64,000 nucleotides of DNA from Chara braunii (lineage: Eukaryota; Streptophyta; Charophyceae; Charales; Characeae), in assembly GCA_003427395.1 (NCBI GenBank), contig BFEA01000039.1:3146012-3210011 (forward strand), written 5' to 3'. This document shows, in pieces, positions 36,901 through 51,900 of this stretch. A program made the position numbers and the translations under genes. Every line of letters begins with the position of its first letter. Position 1 is the stretch's first letter. Under the pieces are notes generated by a model. The model did no database searches and was not told the DNA's origin. It worked only from the letters and a program-made list of their open reading frames with translations.

Positions 36901-39900
36901 CGCTGGATCTATTTTGGGGATACTTGTGGACGTAAAAGTTGATGAGAACCGTGCATTGTCACTTGAATCTTCACTGGGTGCGGAAACAGGAGCTGGTGTG
37001 GAATGTGCATTGGAGAGTTTGGAGGTGGCACCCAACTTGAGTGAGGGTTTGCCGGCATGTTCAGAAGGGGCTGGGACGGAGTTCATACCTATTGTGGCTG
37101 GAACAAGTCATCCAGAAGCGACTATAGAACCTCGCCAGGATACCTGTGATGTGGCGAAACCTCTTTCACCTGAGGACATGTCTGACCCTGGGCTTGAAGT
37201 GCCTGCTTTGCCTGAAGAGCCTGCAGATGTTTCACAAGCAGATGTGACTGTCCAGGAGACCGTTCAACCGGTTGAGGAGAAACAACATGTTGAAGGGGAT
37301 GTGGTAGAACCATTGCGTACTGACAGTGAAGGGGAGGAGGAAGTGTCACTGAGTGGTGAACCTGAGGCACCGATCGCTCTTGACAGTGTGGAAAGTGCGC
37401 TGTCTGCCTTGGCTGAGGATCCTGGCTCTGTGGGTGAAGTTACAGGTGGCTTTCAGGCCGTGGAGTCCTCAACCAGTAACACAATTCCAGAGAGTGTGGG
37501 GGTTCGTGTTCTAGAGGACTCATCTGACTCGGACGGCCTTGAGTTTGATGATAAATCGACTAGCGAAGCTTTGGAGGCTGTGACGGAAGCTGTCGTTAAG
37601 ACCGAGGCAACCTTGGATCCACCGAAAGAAGATGCAGGTCGAGCTGATGCGACTTTCACATCAGTTTCTTCAGCTGATCTTCTGACTGCTGTTTCTACTG
37701 AGTCAGTCGTTGTCGTGGGTGCGGTTGCTATTCAAGAGGAGGACAAGAAGAGAGATGCAGCTGATCCTATGGAACCCGACACACAACAAGAGGCGATTTC
37801 CCTACCTCAACCATCCACTGAGCCAGAAAGGTTGACAGGCAGCAGCTTCAAATATGGTACAGAGATGCAGTCACAGCCTGGCATTTCAGAAACACAGGTG
37901 TCCGGGGCCTTGGAGTCGAAACTGGAGGCGGTGGCAAACAAGGAAGCAGAAGAAAGAGGTGAAGAGGTGGCGCACACCGAGGCAGGTATGGAGGGGTTGT
38001 CGGAGGAAAGGTCTACCACGGAGGGAAATCCAGGCACAAAGTCTGTGGATGCTGCTCTGGATATCGAGGCAGTTTCTGGCGTAGTAGGGAAAGAGCAGCT
38101 GGGAGAAACGGTAGTGGGTGCAGACTTGGCAATGTTGTCCACGATCACAGGTGCAGGAGAAGCATCAATTGAGCCATTGAGTGTGCCCTCAGAGACAGCA
38201 CATGTTGTGGGTAGTGACGATGATGCCAAGAGACCAGAAGCGGTTGAGCCAACTGGTGCAGGAGAGCTCCTCATGGGAGCATGTACAGGCGAAAAGGGAG
38301 AACCTCTTTCAATGGAAGCCATTGGAGCAGAAGGCACGGCAACCGTGGATGTACCTGAACAAGGACCGGTTGACAACGAAAGTGCATTTGTGAAGCAGGT
38401 GTGTGATCGTAGTTTGCAAGTATGGCCCTGCAAGGGGTAAAGGCGGAGTGTCTAAGGGGGTGTTTGATGCTTTGCATGGAAAAACAGGGGGTGTAGGTCA
38501 GGCCCCAGCGGTGCTTTTTTCCTGCTCAGACAACATGCACCCAGTTGTAGAAATGGTTAAGTTCGTCCTTGCTTAGCAATATGTAGAATCAGTGGGACCT
38601 GCACCTTGAGAAGTATGCATGCCTGGTTGCCGGGAGGCTACAGAGACGATGTTTGTGGAGCTGGCCCTCAAGCTGCTTTGCATGGAAGAAAAGCAGCCCG
38701 TTATGGGGAGAGTTGAGCATGATGTGCCACCCCTGTGCGTGCGCGGGCTCATCAAACAGCGCTAAAAGCTTTGACTATCACGCTAAATTGACTATCTAGA
38801 CTGTTTGGGATTCTTCCCAAACTGTTTGGTAGATTCCCATGCGTTACGCACCCGTTCGTCGCGCGCGTGCGCACACACAGGGGTGCTCCAGAGTAAACAT
38901 GGCATAGTCTGACCTTTGCCACCAAGCCCCTGGAGTGCCTGCAGGGTTTAGGTGCGTTACTGAATGTGGTTCTCATTGGACATGGATAATAGTGCCTGAG
39001 TTTTGATCACACATTTTGATCCGTGTTTTTGCTTTTTGTTGTTTTCTGCAAATTGGGCATGGTGGACAGGCCTTTGGCTATTGGAATCCAGCATCCAGCT
39101 ATGGGTTGAACTATATTATTGTCTCTGCTTTTGGATGGTAGCCATTTCGGTGTTGCCAGGCTGCTGATGGAAAGTCCTTACCCACGAGCAATTCTTGAAG
39201 TTTGCAACTTCCTCACCCCTTTCCCATGTTATTTTCCTCTCAAGGGTTTGTCTAGCAACCCAATGTCCTTGCTTGATATTGTCATCAGTCCATCTCTCTG
39301 CTTGGGGTGGGCCTTGGTGAAATTGAAGCTTCAGCTTAAAGCGGCCTTTCCTCTCTTCAAATTGTTTTGTGTTGTATTCTTTTTCCCTGAACTTGTCATC
39401 TCCTCAAATTGTCACACCATGGTTCTCTACTCCAACCTGGAATTCCTCGATGCACATCAACTCGTCTTCATCTCATCAATTCACGAGGTCCAGCTTTTCG
39501 CCTGGGCTTCACAATTCTGTTATCAAAATGGTGCATAATTCCTTAGGCGTCACGAAGGCTTACTGTAGGCACACCGTAGTGTAGCAGCGTTTGGAAGTAA
39601 GAATCCACTCTTTTCCAACATATTGTGCCAATGAGGGGTGAATGTTGTGTTGAGATGGACTAGAAAGTGAACATGACTGAAGAAGAGTGTTTTACCATCT
39701 GACTCATAGATGGTTGTGTTTGATCCCCTCTGTGCATTGGAAATTTTCCCTCTTGACGCGTCGCATGACTGTTAAGAACGCAACGGAAATCATCTCATGT
39801 TGCTAGGCAACTTGACAGGTGAGAGTTCTGTAGGTAAATTATTTGCAGGGCCAGAAAGGGGAGATGAATACCATAAACAAGAGTTGAAAATGTCCACAGT

Positions 39901-42900
39901 GGGGGGAGGGGGAAGAATTTCGACCATTGAGAGAGAGAGAGAGAGAGAGCACTAGTTTTGTCATTTGATTTTATTGGAACTGTAGTAGGAAGTGTCGAAG
40001 TGAAGTTTTGTCATTTAATTTTATTGCAACTGTAGTAGGGAGTGTCAAACTATTTATCGGAAGCTATGGTATGAAGCTGTGGTGTCGTGTAGACAGACAG
40101 GGAATGAGTTTCGCTGACAAATTTTTGAACTGTGATTTGAACCAGGAGCCGGGGAATGCGTCTGTATCCACCACAGTAGCAGAGCTTTCTCCAATCTCAG
40201 GAACGGCACGTATGGTAGATGATACAAGGGATGCCTCTAGAGAACTTGTTGATCCCTTGCAGGTGGCAGGTGCTCAGGATGACACTGCTGAAGCATCTGG
40301 TGAGTCATCAGGCGATGAGGCTACTGAAGTGGTGAAGAATGAAAGGAGTCCGGAAGGGAAGGAAGTCTTTGACCCTTTGGCTCATCCTTCAGCTGATACA
40401 CCAGATCCTGTTGCGGAAGCATCATCACCCACGACAGCGGATGCTCCTGTTGAAATTGATGTCCGGGCAGTGTCTGCTGAGATGGATGCATCGAACCCAT
40501 CCAGAACAATTCCCTCTTTGGAAGTAAGTGCCATCGATTCGAGCCAGCCATTCGCTCAAGCTGGAATTGATGGCATCCAAACGAGTGAATCATCGGTTGC
40601 ATCATTGTCAGATGTGGCAGAGCCAGGATCAGAGCCTTCGGTCCGTCCTGCTGAAGAGTGTGTGAGGCTGGAGCATACCTTGGAAGAGATTGCAAGACCG
40701 GCATTGACCGATATTCCCTCTTGTTCAAGTGTCGATGAAGCTGTTGCAGAGGCAACGAAAGCTTCAATGTCTTCACTTGTCCCAGGGGAAGATCCCGGGG
40801 TGAAGAATGGCTATCATGGAGAACTGGCGTCTGAAACTGTATCCTCTGCTGCGCCAGTTGTGGATGAGGGTGCCCGTGGTGCTGTCGGTGGTATTCCGGT
40901 AGTTCCTGTGGTAAATAATGACGAGAGGGTGGCAATTGGAGAGTCTGTTTTTGTGAGTGCTGAGGATCCAGTTGAGGTCACCGACCCAGAGCCATCCCTC
41001 CATCCAGCTGAGGAGGCTGTCAAGCTGGAACACACTATAGAGGATAGTGCAAAACCGGAGTGTGCAGATGTTCCAGACTGCCCAAGTGATGGAGAAGCAG
41101 GTTCTGAGGCGAGGGTTTCTCAGGCACCTCTTGTTATGCCAGGGGAGAATGTGGGTGGGGCTTATCATGAGGAACTCGCTTCTGAAGCTGCCTCTTTTGC
41201 AGCTACTCTAGTTCATGAGGATGTGATTGGGCGTTTTGCTGATGTTGATAAAGGGACTCCTTTGGGAGGACATGAAGAAGGGGTGCCAATCGAAGCTGCA
41301 GGAGGTGTAAGCATAGAGGACAGTGCAATTCCTGAGCCTTCAGTTCATCCGTCCGAAGAGGGTTCCAAACTAGAGCACACACCGGAAGGGGAGGGGGTAG
41401 TGAGTCTAAGGCTGACGGATGTCCCATCTTCGCTAGCTGATGCAGAGGCAGGTGTTGAGGCAGTGGATGCCCAGGTGCCTTCTCTTCACGCAGGAGATGA
41501 TCATGGTTCAAGAAATGGATATCACGAGCAACTGGTTTCGGAAGACGTTTCTCCTTCAGCACCTCTGGTTTCTGGCACCAGTGATTTAGAGCAAGGGGTT
41601 CCTGTGCAAACAAGTGAAGAGGGGGCAGGGGTGAGAGAATCTGGTCTTTCTTCAGCAGCTGAGGTCCAAGGCACAATCCCTGAGCCGTCAGTTCATCCCA
41701 GCGAGGAGGGTGCGAAGTTGGAGCACACCTTGGAAGAGACTGCCAGGCCAGAGCTCATAGATGACCTATCTTCGCCAACATATCAAGAAGCAGGGTCTGA
41801 GGCAACGGACGCACATGGTGGTGTGCTTGTCCCTGAGGAAGGTCAGAGTGGAAAGGGATACCATGAGGGGTTAGTCTCCGAAGCTGTGGGTGCTATTGCA
41901 CCCCTTGATGAGGGTGTGATTGTTAGAGCTTCTGGTGATGAGCAGGGTCTTCCTACAGAAGGCAATGAAGAGGATTCAGGAAGCGAGGAGGCTGATATGG
42001 TAGGGGCAGGTGATTCAATGGAAAGCCCACTGCCAGAGCCTTCAATTCATCCCTCTCAGGACGTAACAAAGATGGGCCACACCTCGGAGGAGAGCACAAA
42101 ACTGGAGTTGGCAAATATGCCTTCCACTCCCAGTGATGGAGAGGCAGCTACAGATGTAGTTGAAGTCCAGGGGTCCTTGCTTGAACCTGGGGAGCATCAA
42201 GAGCGGATGGACCACGGGTACCATGAGGAACTTGGTTCTGAAGCAGTGTGTGCAAGTGCGCCTCTAGTTGACGACACTCAGATTGGTGGTGTTTCTGGTG
42301 CTGATAAGGCAGCAGCAAGTGAGGCGGACACCGTAAGGCCGAGAGATTTACAAGAGGGCTCAGACCCAGAGCCTTCAACCAATCCAACTGGCAAGGGTGC
42401 CGACTGGGAGCACACCCCAGAGGAGGTTGCAAAACTTGGTCTTCCGGATGCTTCCTCTTCTGACAGTGATGGAGAAGCAGCGTTGGAGGCTACAGATGTC
42501 CAGTCCCTTCCACTGGCAGTGAGACCGGATCAAGATGAAATGGACCACGGGTACCATGAAGAACTGGTTTCAGAATCTCTGTGTGGCACCACACCTCTGG
42601 TTGGTGAGTCTATCGTTGCTAGCATTTCCAGTGCTGATGAGGTAGTTCGTCCTCCAGGTGGTGAAGATGTGTTGGATAGTGAAGAGGCTCGTTTTTTTGC
42701 AGGAAACCCAGCTGAGGGCATGGTACAAGAACCTTCAATTCGTCCGTCTGAGGAATATCCCCGGCTGGAGCACACATCGGAAGAGGTCGCAAGACCAGGG
42801 TTGCCAGGGGGTACATTCTCTCCCTCAGATGAAGAATCAGGCTCCGAGGCAGTGGAGGTGCAATCGCCTTCTGTGGCCACGGAGAAGGGAGACGGAATGG

Positions 42901-45900
42901 ACCATGGACTGCATAAGGAGCTGGTGTCCGAAGCTGTGTGCGCTGCTGCTCCAGTTGTCGCTGAAGCTGGGACTGATAGCAAGTCTGATGGAGAGGAGAT
43001 GGACTCTGTTAAAGGAACTGAAGAGGGGCTAGTTGCTGAAGAGGCCGGTGGTATTGGAAAAATGGAAGACATTCCAGAATCGTCGATTCATCCCGATGAG
43101 GAGTCTGCCAAGCTTTCCCACACACCAGAGGGCTTTGTGCGACCGCAGCTGAGTGATGTCGCATCTTCTCCAAGTGATGGAGAAGCAAGGTCTGAGGCAT
43201 TGGATGCTCACGGACCTTCTCTCACACTGGAGGAGGTTCAAGGTGGTGCCAACCGTGGGTATTCTGAGAATCTAATGTCAGAAGCCATAAGATCGGCTGC
43301 ACCTCTGGTTGATGAAGATATTGCTGGTGGGGATGAGGAAGCAAGTTCTGAGGGTCATTTTGATGAGACAGTGAGTGAAGAGACTGGCGCTGTAATTCCG
43401 GACGCCACAGTGAGGAGCACGGTTGCCGAGCCCTCGATCCATCCAGATGGGGAGGGTGCCAAGCTCGAGCGCACTTTGGAGGAGATCGCAAGGCCAGAGT
43501 TGACAGACGTTTTGCCTTCTCAAAAAGACGGGGAAGCAGGGTCAGAGGCAACAGATGCCCAGGTGCCTTTGTCTGTACCAGAGGAGAGTCCAGTTTTGGC
43601 AGAGCATGGATATGATGCGGACTTGATTTTGGAAGCCGTGTCGTCTGGTACACCTGTGGTCGATGCAGATGAGATTGGTGTTATGCCATGTCTCGCAGAA
43701 GGTGCTCCTGTTGAAGGAAGTGAAGGGTTGGCAGGTGAACTAGCCCCGGGACCTGTGGTGGAGTCGTCGATTGGGCCTGAATACGAGGATCCAATTTCTG
43801 TGTGTGATCCTGATGTTGGCTTGCCTCCGGAGGTTCCAGAGGTGATGAAGGATATCACGGAAGATATGCTTTTGAAGGCTGGGCCGGGAGAGGAGTTGGA
43901 AAAAGAAGTCTCTGGCAGGCTCTTGGAGCATGACGTCCAAGCCTCAGCAGTGGAAATGGCGTTGGTGTGTGAAGCAGTTGACCGCAACCTGGCAACAGCT
44001 GCAGGACTGGGTGTGGTGACAGAAGGGGTTGCTGAGGTTGGGGAGCTCGTCCAAGAAGGTGACTTGAATCCAGGTTTGGATCTGCAGGGAATGGATATGT
44101 CTACTGTTGAGGAGTCTGATGAGCCAATGGTTGTTTCTGGATCATCGCCTCCACACTCCCCAGAACACGCTCCATTGCCACTTGTGCAGCCAAGTGAGGT
44201 GGAAATAATTATGCTTCCAGAATTGGTTTCAGAAGCTGTACCTACTCGGGCGGGAAGGGAAGGACAAGCACCACAGGATGTTGGTGAAGCTTCAATAGAT
44301 TCTGTTGTCAAAGATTTGACCGTCACTCCCAATGAGGCAGTGGTGGAGTCTGAAGTCATAGCCATGCATGTGGAGCATGTGGCTGCCGGTTCTGTAGAAC
44401 CGGTGGCTGCGGAGGCTCAAATGAGTCGACAGAGTGAAGGGACCACTGAACCACCGATGGAACAAGAGGCAGGAGTCAAGCTGGAAGCAGGAACTGATTC
44501 CCATATGGATTTCACTGGTACCGAGTATCGGGTATGTATTTTACAGTACTCTATATGGATATCAGTGTAAGTTGGTGAGCCAGCCCTCATTTTACGTTGT
44601 CTTCTTCCATTTTATTCTGTTTAGCATGTCGCTAGCTGGGTTAACCCGTCTGGAACTTCGTTGGTTTGTAGCTTGCCATATGTTGAAGTTAAAAGGATAA
44701 GGAGGGCACAGACAGAGAATGTGCCTAGCAACTGTATGGTCACTGAGTGGGCTCGTGGTGAATGGAGCCTGGGTTGGCACTGGTTTGGGCACTGAAGAAG
44801 TGGCAACACCTTGCGCCAGCACGGCACAATGGTTGAAACGGATGACAATGGGGAAGACTAGCGATGGAGATGGTGATGGTGATGACGGTAAACGTGATGA
44901 ATGACATGGTTGGAAGATGACTACGGACAGATCAATGCGACTGAGTGCAGTGATGGTGACAAAGGTGATGACCATGAAAATGTAATGCAGAAGGGCATTT
45001 CGAGCTGTGTAGCGTGCTGTGCATGACATAGCAAAATGAGCAGCACCAAGCATTTGGCGTAGTATAATGACGAATCATCCTGACCGTGGTGATGATAAAG
45101 ATGACCACTGGTCGGCACCCTGCAAATTTTTATTTTCATTTGTTTTCTGTGTGTCCATAACCCCCAATAACCCCACCAATATCTTTATACACCTCCCCAG
45201 AACTCCCATACACCCCCTGAACACCCCCATACCGCTGCCCAACACCCTCATAAGCCTCCCATGTGCCCTTGTACCCCCCCCCTATCTGCCCCCTTCCCCC
45301 CCACCCCCCCAACCTCCACCGCATTCCCAAAAGTTTCTCAGCGGGATTTGGGCTGTACTCAGCAAGCGCAGTACAGGCCTCAAACTCAGATTTTTTCAAA
45401 AATGTCGATGGCCCTATAGTGACTGGTCGTCTGACTGCGTACGGGTCACCCTGACCGTTAGGCAAGAAAACCGTTGGGCATTGGTGGTAGGCGGTCTGAC
45501 AACCCTGTCACTGAGCGTTGATTCAGTGTTTGTGATGGTGAATTGATATGAACGAAGTCTTTCTGCAGGACATGTTGGGAGAGCTGCATTGAACATTTCA
45601 CTGTGTCACTGTGAATCATTATGAATGAATCTGTCATGAGGGTGAAAACAATATATGCAATGATGACATAGGTGGTGACGAGGACGATAATAATCATGAC
45701 GGAACAAAGCTGAATCTCCTTGAGGATAGAACGAAATAGTCTTAACGATTGGTCCACGCTGTCAACACTGTAAATCGTCTCCACTTAATGCATGCAGGTG
45801 GTAGCTAAATCATCAACAACATGCATAAATTCATCATTTTGAGGCAACGAAGTGGTGATGGTTGTGTTTGCCCTGTTGACATAATTTGTACCATGGATTG

Positions 45901-48900
45901 TGGCAGGGCAACGAGGTGCCGTCCGCAGTGGTGTTGGAACCTGAAGTCTATGCCTCAGAGTCGGAAGGGAGTGTTGAGGAAGAGAAACCTGAAGTGCAAC
46001 TGTCATCTTCATCAACAGAGACAGGATTGCGAGACGAGGCACCGTCATTGCATGGACAGGATATTGCACTTCTGGACAGTAAACCAACTGCACAACTGGA
46101 ATTCCTCTCTGTGCGAGGTCCTCAATCCCGTGTGGATGTCAAGGAAGGGGAGTCATTTCTTCCTGAACCAGGGTCTCGACCGATTGATGAAAGTGCATTT
46201 TGTGCGGACAAACCTGTTGGAGGTATTCACTCAGGAGAGCCAGAACCTGCTTCAACAATCTTTGATGCATCCGATGATGGAGAGAGCTGGTCTGTAGATT
46301 GTACACCTGCAGATCAGGTGCTAACGAGTACTATGGAATCAAGTGAGGGTGTTCAGGAACAGGTCAGATCTCGATCGGCAGATCTTTTCTTGATACCAGA
46401 AAGTGGAAGGGCGGCAGAAACTACATTGGAGCATGTGGAAGCTGCTGACAATATGGCTCCAATTGCATCTGCAGAAACGTGTTTGTTGGCGGCATCCGCT
46501 CCTCTGTTAGTCCGTGCTGAGGCATCTACTGAGCCACTTACAAATACAGCACCAGCTGTGGAGAGTGCGTTTGTGGAGGAGGTATCTGATCCAGGCCTTG
46601 AAATGCTTGTCTCACCAGATCTGATGGCGGCTGTGTCACAAGCAGAAGCTGCTGCGGGAGATATGGGCCATCCCATGGAGGAGCATGACAATATCTATGA
46701 AGGTGTTGGGGGTGATGCATTTTGGAGAGGCACCGTGCCCACAGAGCTGAATTTGAGTGGTGAACCTGTCGCCCAGGTGATTGTGGGCTTGCCGGAAGCA
46801 GATATTGTCTCTGACGCAGATATGGTTTGTCCTGCGGAGGGTGCACCTTTTGTTGCTGTCGAGTCCTCAACTGGTGGTGTCCAGGCTGCCACTATGAAGG
46901 ACCACATACTGGAGGAGCGGGCAATTGCAGATGGTCTCGAAGTGGACATCTCTATGGAGCAGGTTGAAGCAGTTGTGGCCATCTATGAAAGGGAGGTGAC
47001 CTCGATGAAGCACGAAGAGCGGAATGATGCTATTGACGCAGCAGTTTCTGATGTGGGGAAATCCCTCCCGACCGACTCTGTTGCTGTTCGAGATGCATTT
47101 GCTAAACATGGGGAAGACCAGCGACCAGCTGCTGATTCTGACGTTTTGGCCAAGCCCGTTGGGCATGAACGTTTTCCATCAGAGCCCTCGATCCAGCCAG
47201 AAGTTTTGAGACATGGACTTGTGTACGAGAGCGAGGCCAAACTGGAACCTGGATTCCAAGAAGCGAAGTTGAGTGGAGGTTTGGAGGCCAAGGCAGAAGC
47301 CCCACAGGTGGAGGAATTGGAGGGCAAGATTTTGACTGAAAGTGGTGCAATTGCAGGGGACTCGGTATCTGCGGCGCCATTTGCAGTGAGGTACACGGAT
47401 GCTGCTTTGGATGCAGACGCCATTGCAAATATTGCTGCAGGATTTGAACAAACCAAGACGAGAGTTATGGAGTTAGATTTAGCCACTGCTGCGGAGCTGA
47501 CCATGGAAGACACCAATGAAGCGTCCTTAGAGCCACCACAAAAGCTCTTAGATATGACCCCATTCGTCAAGTTGGATATGATTGTATCAGTAGAAGAGCC
47601 AGGTGCCAAAGCTCATGATACTGATGATATGGAGGCACAGCCTGTCACACTGGATGGATTGTTCATGGGATCATCACTAGGTGAGAAGCAGGAAGCAGTC
47701 CTACAGGAGGTTGTTGAATCCAAATCAGGTGTTCCGGAGATGGCTGGCATATCCATGGAAACAGATCCGCTTGTGCATTCAGCGACAGTTCTCGGCCAAG
47801 TGGAGGTTGCCGATGAGGAGGCTTCATCAACTGTCCAAGAGCTGTCACAAGAGGAGTGTGTCCTGGCCACTGATGCTCCGACGCCTTTGGCCCCTGCTCC
47901 CCTCCATCCGTCTGGGGAGCCAGTGGCTGTTATTGCAGAGTCCCTGCATGTGCTAGAAGCTGGGGTTGCACCCTTGGCAGAGGAGGTGTCGCAACATGGG
48001 TGGCTTGAAGCGGGAATGGAGGCTGAACCTGCATTGTCCGGTCTTGGTCCCATTATGATAGAGAAAGCTGCTCCAGTAATGGAAAGCTCTGTGGAAAGGG
48101 AATCCGTTGTTTTGGCTGATGGATCGGTGCAGCCTGGACAACTCGGCGGGTTATCTGAGGACACAGCTGAGGGAGCTGCTGAGCCGCCAAGGTCAGCTGT
48201 TGAGGACACTGCTATCAGTAGAAAGGCACTTGAGTCATCGTCTGAGCCTTCGCAAGTTGTGTCCTTCGCCGTTGCTTTAGTCGAGGTGGGACCGATTGTT
48301 GATGTGCCTCCCACAAGTACATGGATGAGCCAGGTATGTGCCACCATTTTTCCTTTCAACCTGGAAACCATGTATGGATATGAGAGCTTGATATAGTGGC
48401 ATCCGATCAGGTCATTGTAGCCACAGTCGTCGGCACTCATGCAGAGTGCATTGCATCTCTGATTGTGGTCATACGTATTTTGATGGCTGTTTGAACATGT
48501 CATTGCCATCAACTGGATGTGATAGCATGGTAGTGGTTGTATGTGGGCAACGGTCAACAAGTACTTGACAGAATCAGCATGCGATGGCAAATACTGGAGG
48601 TTCTTGAGTGTGCTGTGTTGTCTATATCTGTGCCTTGGTGACTTGGTGGAAGAACCGCGCGTATAGCATGCAATGGCAAATACTGGAGGTTCTTGAGTGC
48701 GCTGCGTTGTCTATATCTGTACCTTGGTGACTTGGTGGAAGAACCGCGCGTATAATTTCTTTATGTTAATGAACGCGACTGCTTTATATAAACAACTATC
48801 CATGAATATAGCAAGGCTCGAAGAGCAGACACTTCACGTCTGAATCCCATGCATTGGAGACAAAGGATGCCTTACATCCACTTCACATACGATTTTGAAA

Positions 48901-51900
48901 TTGACATAATGTCATGATAATGATGATTTCTTTACCTTAATGAACTTGACCACTTTATAGAAACAAGTATCCATGAATATAATAAGGCTCGAAGAGCAGA
49001 GACTTCGCGTCTTAATCCCATGCATTGGAGAGAAGGATGCATTATTTGAAATTGACATAATGAAGACTTCAAAATTAACATATTTCTTGTTCGTCATGAT
49101 GAATGGTCAGGGTGTTGAGTACGAGCCTGCATCGACAATGCAAAGGGGCATGGCCTGGGCTCTACAAGATCCTCAGGACGAAGAAGCCAAGGAAGAAGAT
49201 GCCAGGGCGGAAACCCTTGTTCAAGCAGATGTGGATGTGACAGCAGAATGGATGGCAAGCACAGTCCCAGAAACCAGCATGGTGCTTTCATCCAATCCTT
49301 TTGCTGAGATGGATGAGAACGAAGGAAGGGAAGACGAGGAGGAGAGGCAAGTGTATGAGTTGTACGACAAGCCCATATTATTGCCAGAGCCGGGTACCCT
49401 TCCAGCAGAGTTGGCTGTGCCCTTGCCAAAGGTTGCAGACTCCAGAGAATCAGGACAGCCTGCTGAGGATCTGCCGGTGTCTGTTGGTGTCCTTGAAGAG
49501 CATTTGATGGTGTTGTCCGAGCCAACAGTCAAAGTGAGACCTTCCATGGAAACCGCAATGGCACCAAGTATTGTGGTAGGGACGTCTGAGCCTCTGAAAG
49601 AACCTGCAGTGAATGTGATTACCGAGGGTTCTCCTGAGGAGAGCAGAAAGCCTCCCGATCTTTCACTGGGGAGGACTGGACGGGCAGAGGCTACAGAAGA
49701 ACCTACTGTGGTCTCCATGACTGTGTCTGAGAAGGAAAGTACCCTTGAGCCCGGCGTGCCTTCGCTAGTAGAGGCTGTCACTATTGGCGCTGCTGAGCCT
49801 GCGGTTGAGGTGGAAAGCGCCTCTGGAGCAGACGCAAATGTTGAGGAGGATGATCTAACAAGAGTCGTAAAGCCTGCTCCTGCACCTGGAGTGACAGACG
49901 AAGCGGAAGTGGCTGTTGCTGCAGCAAGTATGATCGAAGAGAAATTGGCAACTCCAAAGCTTATTTCGCAGTTGCAGAAACCATGGCAGTCTGCGGAACA
50001 ACTTGAACCAGTTGCAGGGGTCGGTGAATATGGTAGGTACTCTAGCGCAGCATTTGATCCCTTGCCAGCGGATGGGCAGGAGACTGAAATGGTGGCATTG
50101 GAGGAGCTGCTTCCTGGAAAAGAATATCTCTATGAAGGCAAGATCGAGCCTGGGGACATCAAACAGGGTTTCCTTGGCGACTGCTGGTTCCTTTCTGCTA
50201 TTGCTGCTCTTGCGGAGTTTCCTGGGTTGGTGGAGAACGTGTTCCTGCATAGGGAGGTACCCAAAGATGGTGTATACAAGCTTCGTTTCTTCAAAAGTGG
50301 GAGGTAGGTGGTAGGTGCCCTATTATCTTTCCATGTTTGGAGGGACTGTCTGTTTTCTTTCAACATCCAAGTTACGTTGCTTGCTGGGATGCGCTGTCGG
50401 CGCAGCAGCGCTCTTCACTTGTTGTTGCAGATTGCGTGTGTTTCCCCTTTTCTTAGTGATCTCCTCCTCAACCAAGTTCCTTGTCTCTTTGTGAGTCTTT
50501 GCTGTTATGGATTCTTGACAGGTTTGGTCATCGAGTTGAGTAGAAGGGACGTTATGAGAGAGTGCTTCTTGTTGTATTGGATCACAAACTCTCTCTTTTT
50601 TCAAAGCTTATCCATGGCAGAGTGCTTGCTTTGTGTCGTATTGAATCCCAAACTCTCTCCTTTTTGAAGCTTATCCTCAGCTTGATTGCTGTTATGCTGT
50701 TTTGTAGGTGGGTCTCCGTGGCAGTCAATAGCAATGTCCCAAGCAAGGAGGGACAACCCATATATGGTGAGTGTAAACATTTTTGTGTGATAGCTGTTGA
50801 TTTGTATCATTCGTGTTGAATGTTGAACATACGAGAGGCCAGGATCTTTAAAAGAAAAAAATGATTAGACAGTTACCTTACCAGGTTTACTATGAATGAT
50901 AACTTTTTTTTTTCCCTTCATTCTTGACATGGCCTCGGATCCATTCTATTCTTGGCAGCAGCAGTCCAGTTCCTTGTCCGACAGAAGTCGGAAGTTTACA
51001 AAAATATACACCCTTACTCATGGTCGGCTTATGGCTGGGAACCTCGGACAACATCGTGTGCCCACAGAAAGAGAGGGGGGGGGGGGGGAGACTGGCTGAT
51101 GGATACACCCATGTGGATTTGAAGGTCCCCTCCTGTCTAAGCTTCTCACCTGCCCAAAGAAAAATGCTTGGAGCTGCAGAATGGAGAGCTGCTCCTCTCG
51201 GCGTTCTATTGCAGGCTGTTTGGAAATCCTGTGAGAAACTAAAACACTCTCTGTAATTTTGGATACAATTTGAGAATTCTACAGCTAAATTCCAATTTGT
51301 TGAACCCTTCTGAAAAAACTTCAAAAAACTGGTTATAGTCAAAATACAAAATTGTTATTTCAAAGTTGTGCTTCACAATTTAAACCTAAAAACCCCTTGT
51401 CAAGTGATGTTTCTCCGTTTCGAAGTATTACTTGCGGGCGTTGATGCTATAATTTTGCTCTGTTCGAGTCTTCAAACAATTCTTACTGTGTCTTGTTGTG
51501 TAATCTGGTTGGCTTCCTGTTCTCAGCAAAGTCGGTTGGAAATGAGATGTGGGTGATGCTGTTGGAAAAAGCGTATGCAAAATTGCACGGGTCCTACAAG
51601 CAATTGGTTCTTGGCAATCCAAATGATGCTCTGCAAGACCTAACTGGCGCACCATGCTTATGGTATAAATTTGACACGGAGAAATTCAAGAAGCTTGAAG
51701 AAACAACTGGTACGTCCTGGGGTTCTTCAGTAATGCCTCATGGTTTCTGCTCCTTTGAAGTGTGGGTTGGACCTTGTTGCAGTGGTGGCAGGCTGTCCAT
51801 AGGAACAGGGGAGCTATAGACCTTAATAAAAATGTTTTACACGGTTGAAAGCTGAAACATGTTTGGAAGATCTTCCTTCTCCTTGGCGTCTTCCCCCACC

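Noticed and set aside
39119-39538. 139-codon frame in intron 2
   Set aside because: Hydrophobic composition without a recognised domain, no splice partners in phase with the calpain exons.
48973-50307. Separate single-calpain gene starting in this open frame
   Set aside because: The frame upstream of 49111 is intron sequence with duplications, and a clean AG acceptor at 49110 joins exon 4 in phase.
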